Assembly: GCA_014237395.1 (NCBI GenBank)
Contig: JABZFP010000037.1
Location: 18,649 to 82,648, forward strand
Length of the DNA: 64,000 nt
From: Desulfobacteraceae bacterium
GTDB lineage: Bacteria > Desulfobacterota > Desulfobacteria > Desulfobacterales > UBA5852
Direction of reading: 5' to 3'
The notes under the pieces are model-generated. The model saw nothing but the letters and a program-made list of their open reading frames with translations, was not told the DNA's origin and made no database searches. Numbering within the stretch: position 1 is the first letter of the stretch; each line of letters begins with the position of its first letter. The position numbers were made by a program, and so were the translations under genes. Shown piece by piece: positions 53,035-61,400 of the stretch.

Positions 53035-53490
53035 ATGACGAAAATAGCCAACACCCATCAATTGCCTGGAGGGAATCTCCAGCGGCCCAAAATAGCGTCC
53101 GGACAAAATCCGACCGGCTTCCAGAAGGTTTTCGATGACCTGCTCCAAAACCAGACCAAGGACGCGGCGGCCCCCTCATCTTCGGCACACGCGATCAATC
53201 CCACGCCCCTGACCGCCAATGCCATCGAGGCCTTGCCGGTCAAGACCGACCTGCAGGCCATGGAGCGCTTTGTCGATTCCCTGGATGCCTATCAGCAGGG
53301 ACTCGCGGACCCAACTTGCAGCTTGCGGGATCTTGAGCCGGTCCTCGGACGCCTTGAAAAGGCGCAGCGGCATTTGACCGATGTGTCCGAAAAAACGCCC
53401 GCCGACTCCCCCCTAAGAGATATCATAAACGAAGGGCTGGTGACGGCCACCATGGAGATCAGCCGTTTTCGCAGCGGTATCTATTGCTGA
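53035..53490 (+). CDS. Uncharacterised protein in a sigma-54 flagellar-type operon
   Basis: 151 aa. The N-terminal ~65 residues are polar and Pro/Ala-rich, with no Sec signal; the C-terminal ~85 are helical ('AMERFVDSLDAYQQGLADPTCSLRDLEPVLGRLEKAQRHL', ending 'ISRFRSGIYC'). AGAGAGGCGACG precedes the ATG. It is 35 bp upstream of the muramidase and shares its sigma-54 promoter, so I infer a flagellar role such as export partner or chaperone. Family not recognised. Confidence 0.7.
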   Translation: MTKIANTHQLPGGNLQRPKIASGQNPTGFQKVFDDLLQNQTKDAAAPSSSAHAINPTPLTANAIEALPVKTDLQAMERFVDSLDAYQQGLADPTCSLRDLEPVLGRLEKAQRHLTDVSEKTPADSPLRDIINEGLVTATMEISRFRSGIYC

Positions 53491-53525
53491 TCATCTCCTG
53501 AAAGGAATTCACACGGCAACTTACG

Positions 53526-54284
53526 ATGATTCGATCGACACATAAAACAATTCAAGACTATCTCAACCCGGCGATGGGGCCATCGAAAAGAGAACGGGCG
53601 CTGCCGTCGGAAACGTCATCTTTCCGATCGGTCCTGGAAGGCGTTTTAGACAAAACGCCTGCGGCCCAAAACACCGAAAGAGCCGGTCTGACGATACAGG
53701 ACTATATGAACCGCCGGATCGGGGCCATCGCATCGGCGGCCATGCAGCCTTGCGATGGCGATCGAGCGTCTTCCACGGAAATCCAGGACAAAGGCGAGGT
53801 GTCCGTGTCGGATGAAAAGACGGTTTCCGCCTCAGCTGCAACGAATGCATCCCCTCCCCTGCCGGACGCGCCGGATGACACGGTAAGCCAAACCATCCAC
53901 CAGGCCATTGAACGCGCTGCAGAACGGTACAACGTCCCGAGCGATCTCATTCAAAGCGTCATCCGCTGCGAGTCCAATTTCAAGCCTGACGCCGTCTCCC
54001 GCGCCGGCGCCCAGGGGTTGATGCAGCTCATGCCCGCCACGGCCAATGATCTCGGTGTCAGCGATCCGTTTGACATCCAGCAGAATATCGATGGCGGGAC
54101 ACGCTACTTACGACAAATGCTGGACCTTTTTGGCGGAAAAGTTGAGACTGCCTTGGCGGCTTATAATGCGGGTCCGGGCACGGTCACCCGCTACGGCGGC
54201 ATTCCGCCCTACCGGGAAACAGAAGCCTACGTCAAAAAGGTGATGGACCATGCCGGTCTTACGGAAACCGTCCGGCATGTTTGA
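53526..54284 (+). CDS. Flagellar-type lytic transglycosylase (SLT domain)
   Basis: 252 aa. A soluble lytic transglycosylase domain (~120-240) with catalytic E149 in RCESNF, 'SRAGAQGLMQLMPATA' and 'ALAAYNAGPGTVTRYGGIPPYRET', the family motifs. No Sec signal is present; the N-terminus carries two short repeats, TIQDYLNPAMG (8-18) and TIQDYMNRRIG (56-66). Lack of a signal plus sigma-54 control suggests export by the flagellar apparatus to open peptidoglycan for the rod, the job done by the FlgJ C-terminus elsewhere. Confidence 0.85.
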   Translation: MIRSTHKTIQDYLNPAMGPSKRERALPSETSSFRSVLEGVLDKTPAAQNTERAGLTIQDYMNRRIGAIASAAMQPCDGDRASSTEIQDKGEVSVSDEKTVSASAATNASPPLPDAPDDTVSQTIHQAIERAAERYNVPSDLIQSVIRCESNFKPDAVSRAGAQGLMQLMPATANDLGVSDPFDIQQNIDGGTRYLRQMLDLFGGKVETALAAYNAGPGTVTRYGGIPPYRETEAYVKKVMDHAGLTETVRHV

Positions 54285-54458
54285 AGCCTGGCAAAGACTG
54301 CGGGAATGGATTTCGGATTGAGTCCGGAATGACAAAATCAATCAGAAACGTTGTTTGGTAGTTGCGGCACAACCTCGGAAGCCTGAATATTTGGGTATCA
54401 GGATGTTATGTATTAGGAGCAATGCCGAAGATATTTTACGACACCATCAATCTTGATG

Positions 54459-54605
54459 GACTCGCAAAAAGTCCGATTTCAGGCGGTTTCGTAAGAAGTT
54501 CGAGATCAAGGCTTGCGAATTCCGAGGAATGAGGCGTACTTATCGTACGCCGCAGTGACGAGGGATGAAGCGTAACGCCGATATCGGACTTCTTACGGAA
54601 TCGTC
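54459..54605. repeat. Imperfect-palindromic dispersed repeat, copy B
   Basis: Arms of about 30 bases (54487-54517 and 54571-54600) are imperfect reverse complements, sharing CGTAAGAAGT and its complement. The centre is GGCGTAC (54533-54539) with GTACGCC (54545-54551). An extra left-arm piece (CGCAAAAAGTCCGAT, from 54461) repeats the arm. It shares GAGATCAAGGC and ACGCCGATATCGG with the element at 22254-22367. It fills most of the 319-base gap between the muramidase and PilZ genes and abuts the PilZ stop. Confidence 0.6.
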
Positions 54606-55335
54606 AATCTCTGAGGGGCAGCCGCTGCCGCAACAGCTGGCGCTGCATGCGATAAAGAACTTTGGTGAGGGATTTTTCTTCCCCCTTATCCATGTTCTTG
54701 AATTGAAAAGCATACTGGCGATTGCCGGTTACCGCGTTGGTTTCCACACGAACAATGGTGGCCTCGGCAATCCGGATCTTGGTGGTCACATTCTTATCCC
54801 GGAAAAGCAGCTCGAGGTTTTTCAAGTTGCGTCCGCGGGCCAGCATCAAATTCTTTTTGATTCTCTCCCGGGCGGATTCCACCACACATAATAACCCCCC
54901 CAAGCTAAAATCGAGCACCGCCAGTTTGAGCGGCGGTTCGAGTTGGCGAAGGACGAGATCGGTGCCCATGGGGGCTTCGAGCCTGAAATTACGCCGCCGC
55001 TGGATCCGGTCAACCTCATCCGGTATGGGGATCCAAACCTCACCGCGCTGCCATTCGGGGTTGGGGGCTATTTCAAAGGTATAGAGGACTTTGTCCTGGC
55101 CGCTGAATTCAAAGTAGAGGTTGCCGCAGTCCTTGCTCTTCAAGACAATCTGGAAGTCATCGGGGCAATCGATCTGGAATTGCGGCTGCGCATTTTGGGA
55201 CCGAATCCCCGTAATAACGCTGACGGCTTCGAAACCGGTGCCCTTCAAAACCAGCTTGACCAGAACCCGCTGGTCCTTCAGGTATTGGAATAACTGGTGT
55301 GTTTTTTCTTTGGAGAGTTTACCGTAGTCAGCCAT
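54604..55335 (-). CDS. PilZ-domain c-di-GMP-binding protein (YcgR-like)
   Basis: 243 aa. An N-terminal YcgR-like domain (~1-105) and a C-terminal PilZ domain with the RxxxR switch (R114-R118, RRNFR) and the DxSxxG motif (D142-F-S144-L-G-G147), the c-di-GMP-binding residues. It could slow motility at the motor like YcgR, but that is inference. Start: the ATG 13 bp after the upstream receiver gene; a longer frame overlapping that gene is rejected. A diguanylate cyclase is encoded 2 kb away. Confidence 0.87.
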   Translation of the reverse strand: MADYGKLSKEKTHQLFQYLKDQRVLVKLVLKGTGFEAVSVITGIRSQNAQPQFQIDCPDDFQIVLKSKDCGNLYFEFSGQDKVLYTFEIAPNPEWQRGEVWIPIPDEVDRIQRRRNFRLEAPMGTDLVLRQLEPPLKLAVLDFSLGGLLCVVESARERIKKNLMLARGRNLKNLELLFRDKNVTTKIRIAEATIVRVETNAVTGNRQYAFQFKNMDKGEEKSLTKVLYRMQRQLLRQRLPLRD

Positions 55336-55348
55336 GGTCAGTCGGCAA

Positions 55349-55813
55349 TCAACCTGAATAACACGCCAGGCTGGCAACACTGCTTGCGAACTCCTGGTCT
55401 TCAATTAAAAGCTTGGCGAAACTGATATACTTTTCGGCAATGGCCCGCACGGCGAATTGCAGGGCAAAAGGCCGGATCGGTTTTTCCAACAGGTAATAGA
55501 CATTGGATGCCATGCACATATTCACCACATCCTCGCTGGCATTTCCGGTGACGACAATGGCGTCCTTGTGCGCCGACGGATATTTCTTTTCGACGGCGTC
55601 GAGAAAGAAAAACCCGCTCTTGCCCCCCAAAAACACATCGACAATGAAGATGCCCACACCGACCGGACTGCTGAGACAATAAAGAATGGCCTCATCCGCA
55701 TTGGTGAAAGACCGGACCTCGCCCCAGGTGTAAAAGGATGTAACGGTATCGGTAATCAACTGACATACCGAAGGGTCATCATCGACGATGATGACATCAA
55801 GTCCGTCTGACAT
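55349..55813 (-). CDS. Single-domain response regulator
   Basis: 154 aa. Receiver domain with VDDD near residue 10, phospho-acceptor Asp in IVDVFLGG, Thr in VVTGNA and Lys in EKPI, followed by a ~25-residue helical tail. No output domain. It is upstream of the PilZ gene and downstream of the hybrid kinase on the same strand, so the three may form a phosphorelay to PilZ. A GAAGGAG ribosome-binding site precedes the ATG. Confidence 0.87.
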   Translation of the reverse strand: MSDGLDVIIVDDDPSVCQLITDTVTSFYTWGEVRSFTNADEAILYCLSSPVGVGIFIVDVFLGGKSGFFFLDAVEKKYPSAHKDAIVVTGNASEDVVNMCMASNVYYLLEKPIRPFALQFAVRAIAEKYISFAKLLIEDQEFASSVASLACYSG

Positions 55814-55999
55814 GCAGGAACTCCTTCCGTCACCGGGTTAATAAGGATACGTCGCATCGCCCGCAGGCTGGCGTTTCTTAGATGATTAACTATAATTTTA
55901 GCGGTTTGTCAATGGATCCGGGGTTGTGGCACAGGCGATGGATGCAAAGCGAGCATTGCCGCCCCGGCCATGGGGCCGCACGAGCGGCGATAATCGTTT

Positions 56000-57508
56000 T
56001 CAACTAAGAATTTCTTCAAGCTTTTGGCGGATTTCGTCGATGCGATAGGGTTTGGCCACCACACCGCAGAAGCCGTGCTCGGTATAGTGAACCACACCGG
56101 GATCATTGGAATACCCACTCGATACGATGGCTTTGACGTCCGGGTCCATCATGCGCAACTGCCGGATGGTTTCCTTGCCCCCCATCCCGCCTTTGACCGT
56201 CAGGTCGAGAATGACAAGGTCGAAGGGCTCGCCGGCCGTCATGGCCGTTTCATAGGCCGCGAGGGCTTCCTCGCCGTTGCAGGCAAAGGCCGTTTCGAAT
56301 CCCATCTTGCCCAGAACATTACCGGCCAGTTTCCGGATCATGGCTTCGTCGTCCATCACCAGTATCTTGCCCGTGCCGAACGGCTTGGTGGATCGATGGG
56401 CTTTTTCCGGTGGGGCGGCCGCTTCACAACTGGCGGCCGATGCCGGCAGAAAAACGCGGAATAGTGCCCCCTCGCCCGGAGGGGCATGGACAATAATTTT
56501 ACCCTCATGCTTTTCAATGATGGAATTGGCGATGGACAATCCCAACCCCATCCCCCGCTGGTCGCCCATCATCTTGGTTGAAAAATAGGGGTCGAATATC
56601 TTTCCCAGGGCCTCGGGCGGAATCCCGCTGCCGTGGTCCTTGATGGAAACCACCACGTAGCGGCCGTCCTTCCGAACAGCCCCATCAGGCATGGCGGTTT
56701 CATTACCGGCCGTGACGATGATGGTGCCCCCGTCCGGCATGGCCTCCCGAGCATTGATGACCAGGTTGTGAAAGCCCTGCCCGATCTGGGTGCGATCGAC
56801 ATCGGCACACCACAGGTCGGCGGGGATCGTAAATTCGGCACTGATGTTGGAACCGCTGAGTGCAAATTCCGTCGCGCTTTCGATCAGTCCGGCGATGTTG
56901 ACCGTTTCTTTCTGGGGCACGCCGCCTTTAGAAAAGGTGATCAATCGGTTGGTCAGTTCCTTGGCAATCAGCGAAGCCTCTTGCGCCTGGGAAAGCCATT
57001 CATACATGGGATCGTCTTCCGGAATGCTGGTCAAGGCCAGGGATATGTTCCCCATAATGGCGGTCAACAGGTTGTTGTAGTCGTGGGCAATGCCGCCGGA
57101 AAGCGCGGCGATGGATTCCAACTGGCGCGATTTCAGTAGGTCCTGCTGCATCTTTTTCCGCTCGGCAATATCGCGCACGATGAGAAATTGAACATCCCCC
57201 TCACCTTCCTGGACGGCATGGATGGATACCGCCACAGCGCGGGATTGTCCTCCGGCCAGGGTTAAAGCGGATTCATAAATCAACGGTTTTTGGTGTTCCG
57301 CGTTGTCAACATCGGGGGCTGATTGGGGATAAAGAAGTGGCGCAGGGTCAAGCAATTGGGACAGTGGCAGCCGCATCAATTCAGCACGTCCCATCCCTGT
57401 CATTTTTTCAATCGCGGCATTGACCCGGGTGATCGTCGCGTTTTCAAGGACAACGACGCCCTCGTCGATACGGTCAATAATCTTTCGGTTAAGCTGTTCG
57501 GCCGACAT
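56000..57508 (-). CDS. Hybrid sensor histidine kinase (PAS-HisKA-HATPase-REC)
   Basis: 502 aa, no membrane segment. An N-terminal PAS domain (~10-115) precedes the H-box with H142 (GGIAHDYNNLL, typical of the NtrB-like HPK4 group), the ATPase N, G1 and G2 boxes ('NLVINAREAMPDGG', 'DHGSGIPPE', 'RGMGLGLSI') and a C-terminal receiver with VMDDE, Asp in VILDLTVKG and Lys in AKPY. A cytoplasmic signal sensed by PAS is likely; the partner is unknown but the nearby receiver protein is a candidate. Confidence 0.92.
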   Translation of the reverse strand: MSAEQLNRKIIDRIDEGVVVLENATITRVNAAIEKMTGMGRAELMRLPLSQLLDPAPLLYPQSAPDVDNAEHQKPLIYESALTLAGGQSRAVAVSIHAVQEGEGDVQFLIVRDIAERKKMQQDLLKSRQLESIAALSGGIAHDYNNLLTAIMGNISLALTSIPEDDPMYEWLSQAQEASLIAKELTNRLITFSKGGVPQKETVNIAGLIESATEFALSGSNISAEFTIPADLWCADVDRTQIGQGFHNLVINAREAMPDGGTIIVTAGNETAMPDGAVRKDGRYVVVSIKDHGSGIPPEALGKIFDPYFSTKMMGDQRGMGLGLSIANSIIEKHEGKIIVHAPPGEGALFRVFLPASAASCEAAAPPEKAHRSTKPFGTGKILVMDDEAMIRKLAGNVLGKMGFETAFACNGEEALAAYETAMTAGEPFDLVILDLTVKGGMGGKETIRQLRMMDPDVKAIVSSGYSNDPGVVHYTEHGFCGVVAKPYRIDEIRQKLEEILS

Positions 57509-57534
57509 AATACCTTCCCGTTAAACGTATGAAT

Positions 57535-57855
57535 CTAATGCACGGTAATATCTTCACGCAAAAACCATTCCTCAGCGGGTACCACAATTGTTTTGGTCTT
57601 GTACTGGCACCAGGCGAACAAAATAAGATCTCGGGTATCGGCAACCCAGAATCCAGTGCAGGGTACGCCAAGGGGGGCTTTCTCAGGAATGAATGCGGCA
57701 TTGTAAAGATCAGACAGCAGGGCCATATCATGCAATGCCTTGTAGATCCGATGCTGCGAGGCCTGTTCTATCTCAATGTCCTCGAGGGAAATTTCGTTGA
57801 GTTTGTCTGTTGCGATAGCCAGAGTCTGGCTGACAGTTTTTTTAATGCGTTTCAA
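57535..57855 (-). CDS. Hypothetical protein upstream of the hybrid kinase
   Basis: 106 aa from a TTG start that has GGAGG six bases upstream; a TTG nine codons earlier has no such site. The N-terminus is basic and helical, the C-terminal part mixed with 'DTRDLILFAWCQYKTKTIVVPAEEWFLRED'. No domain recognised. It is 26 bp upstream of the kinase on the same strand, so the two are likely cotranscribed. Confidence 0.5.
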   Translation of the reverse strand: MKRIKKTVSQTLAIATDKLNEISLEDIEIEQASQHRIYKALHDMALLSDLYNAAFIPEKAPLGVPCTGFWVADTRDLILFAWCQYKTKTIVVPAEEWFLREDITVH

Positions 57856-58110
57856 GAGAGTCCTCCATCCAACCGCGGTCAATTTGCTCTAACCAATCGC
57901 CATCATCTAAATCACATATCTTCGATATTGATGATATCGGTGTTTTTTTTGAAATCTTGAAGTGAAATATTCATCGTATAAAATCAGTATTGACGATCAT
58001 CATGTTTTCGTACTGCATTTAACCTAACTTCCATATTTCTTTAGACATATATTGAACCCCGATTCCTCACGATCACAGCAGCTAAGATGTAATGAATAGA
58101 TAGTCAATTT

Positions 58111-58129
58111 TTTGACAAATTTCGTCAAA
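58111..58129. promoter_or_regulatory. Inverted repeat upstream of the giant glycosyltransferase promoter
   Basis: TTTGAC (58111-58116) and GTCAAA (58124-58129) form a 6-bp inverted repeat with a 7-base AT-rich spacer, about 85 bp upstream of the sigma-54 -24 box, a position suited to an activator site. Confidence 0.35.
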
Positions 58130-58201
58130 TCCAAACTTTATAAACGTTACCCTCAAAACACAGCGTTTATATCTTCCTGTTTTTTTGTGCTTTTTATCGA
58201 T

Positions 58202-58217
58202 TGGCACACCATTTGCC
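58202..58217 (+). promoter_or_regulatory. Sigma-54 promoter of the giant glycosyltransferase gene
   Basis: TGGCAC-ACCAT-TTGCC: the -24 box is perfect and TTGC matches, with GG (58203-58204) and GC (58215-58216) 10 nt apart. The start near 58228 gives a leader of about 226 nt before the ATG at 58455. Confidence 0.75.
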
Positions 58218-58454
58218 TATCGTTCATTAGGTCATCTATGTAAGAGGATATTTCAATACATTTTGCATTAAAAAAGTGGCCCTACTTTAAGAAATTATAT
58301 CCGATTCGGTAATGTTTAACACGTGAACGAACCAATTACCAAATTAAGGATGTAAATTTGAACATCATGTTTTTATACGTCATTAAATTTTTATAGCTGC
58401 AAACTATTTACTGGACATAACCCAAATCGATTATGTTTAAGGTCTGGAGAATTC

Positions 58455-61400
58455 ATGAAAGCTTCAGTTTTAGTTCCGACATATAATCATGCCAGATATA
58501 TCTCGCAATGTCTCGACAGTTTGATATCGCAAAAAACAAACTTTGAATTTGAAATCATAGTGGGTGAAGATGATTCAACAGATAATACACGCAATATTTG
58601 TAAAGAATATGAAAAGAATCACCCTGACTCAATCAGACTTTTTCTAAATGATCGTAGCAATGTCATATATCTCAATGGCAAACCTTCAGGGCGTTGGAAT
58701 TTAATGAATTTGCTTCTTCATGCAAGGGGTGAATATATCGCTATCTGTGAGGGAGATGATTACTGGACAGATTCAGAGAAATTGAATAAACAAATAACAT
58801 TTTTAGATGATAACCCGAATCTATCATTCTGTTTTCATCCAGTTAATTGGCTAATTGAATCTTCGAAGAAGATAAATATTTATCAGCCTAAGATTATAAA
58901 GGAAACATATTCAATCGATGACCTTTTAGTCAGCAAGAATTTTATCGCACTTTGTTCAGTGCTATACCGGTCATCGATACTACGAAATATTGAAGATTGG
59001 TTCAAATTCATACCATACGGTGATTTGGGATTACATCTCTTTTCTGCCAGTAAAGGTCCTTTTGGATTCATCCCAACTGTGATGGCTACCTATAGGCGTC
59101 ATCGGGAAGGTTTTTACAGCTCAGAATCCCCCGTTCGAAGAACGATGATGGCTATCCAAACACTTCACTTAATACATAAAGCAATTAACCTTGAAAGATT
59201 TCCTGGATACCAAATAGGGTTGTCAAATTTTTATTTGCAGTTATCTAATGAAGCCGTCCATGAAGCAAATTCAATAAAGGATGCGGGTAATTCTAAAAAT
59301 GATATTCTAAAATTGAGGACTGATGTCAAGACGGATTATCATAAAGATAAGAAAGAAGGTTTTTCTGATTCTAAGACAAGTGAATCTCATCTCGAAGATC
59401 GCAATAACGATGAAGCAATTATCATTTTTTTACGAGCGCTTGACGAATTAAATCGTCTAAATTTTTATGAAGCAGACAAGTTGATGGATTTTTATCGCAG
59501 ACAGATCGATTATTCTATATTCTCAAATTTTGACAATCGAGCAAATAATTCACCATTTATATCTGTTGTAGTGGTCGCATTTAATACAAATTTGCTGTTA
59601 TTAGAATGCATTTATTCTCTCCTCCAACAAAGCCAAAAATATTATGAAATTATTGTTATTGATAATGGTCGCAACGAAAAGGTTATTGAAAAATTATCTA
59701 AATTGCCAATTCTATATATAAAGTGTCCCACCAACTTATTTCTATCCGAAGGTCGTAACATCGGAGTATTTTATGCTCGCGGCAAAATTGTGTCTTTTCT
59801 CGATGATGACGCATGTGTACCTGCCAATTATATAGAAACTATTCGTCAATGTTTTACGCAATTTAATATTGTTGCATTCAGAGGTAAAGTTCTACCAAAA
59901 ACAGCGTCACCAAATTGCTCTGCGAACCACTATGATTTAGGAGATATACCTGGCCCGTCAACGATTGACACCGAAGGCAATTCATCTTTTAATCGAGATG
60001 CCTATATAAAGGTTGGAGGTATGAATCCTCTTCTTTTTGGCATGGAGGGGCTGGATATTTCCTACAAGTTGATGAATATCTTTGGAGATAACTGCACTAT
60101 CTACTGGCCGTCTACGATTATTTATCATGACTTTGCTTCAACCGAAAATAAACTAGAAAAAAAGCTCACGCGATACTCTCTCATGAGAAAATACCTCACA
60201 AGTAAATACCCCGATATATATGAGTATCATCAAAGGTTAAGATCTTGTTTGAGTGATAAAGACAGCATCATAGCTGCAAATAAAAGCATTTGCTTGCAAG
60301 ATAGCCCATCAACCACTATGAATAATTTTTTAGAAGCTTTCAAGGATACCACTACCTTATATCAAGAATCCGATATTGAACCCCAATCACCGCAACGACC
60401 CATATCTTTTTCTTCAACCCCTTATGTTTCCATTGTTATTCCCACATATAACAGAGAACACTTTCTTCCGCTGGCAATTGAAAGTGCACTTTCTCAAGAT
60501 ATCGGTTATAACAATTTTGAAGTTTTAGTTGTTGATGATGGATCAACCGATAATACGACTCTTAAAATTAAACAGTTCAAAGACAAAAGATTTCGCTATA
60601 TAAAAAAAGAACATAGTGGCGCTCCAAAAACGCGCAACTTTTCAATTGCTGAAGCTCGGGGAGATTATATTTTGTGGCTCGATGATGATGACCTCCTCAC
60701 ACCTTCTGCATTAAGTTCATATATTAATTTTATTTCAACTGCCCCAGAGGCTGATATAATTTATGGGAATTTGATATATTTTGATAGCGATACCGATGAA
60801 ATTACTAAAATATTCGAACCTTTCGATTGGACAAACAAACAAAATGATCTGCTATCTTCGTTATTTCGAACAAATTCGATCCCTAACCCCGCAACGCTTA
60901 TTAAGAAAAGTGCATATTATAAAGTAGGGATGTATGATGAATCATTCGAACGTGCACATGATTATGAATTTTGGACAAGAGCTGCTGCAGTATTAAATTT
61001 TAAAAAAAACGATACAACTGTTTGCCGATACCGAATCCATTCTAATAATATGTCTGTCGGGAGCTTTATCGATCGCTCTTTTGAATCACAAATTATGCGA
61101 AAAATGCTTCATCGCTATGGACTGCAAAAGATTTACAACTGGCTGAACTGGGAAGAACCTGAAACGGCAACGGCAGTTGCGCTTTACATGACATCAGAAA
61201 ATTTTTTACGTATTGGCGACACGCACAATGCATTGCAGTTGATATCGGAAATCCCCACTCATTTGCATTCTGCCGATATTTGCGATCTTCGTTTGAGCGC
61301 ACTCCTTTACCAAGGCAAAACAAAAGAAGCATGGAACCTTCTTAACAGCTTCTCCTCAAACGCCACAATAAATGATGACGAACTTATTGCCTTGAGAACG

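Larger units (their letters stand above)
57856..58454. other. AT-rich divergent intergenic region
   Basis: 599 bases, clearly more AT-rich than the flagellar region. It holds a TTTGAC/GTCAAA inverted repeat at 58111-58129 and the sigma-54 promoter at 58202-58217. No gene is recognisable; a plus frame across 57529-57960 is mostly the antisense of the small hypothetical gene. Confidence 0.5.
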
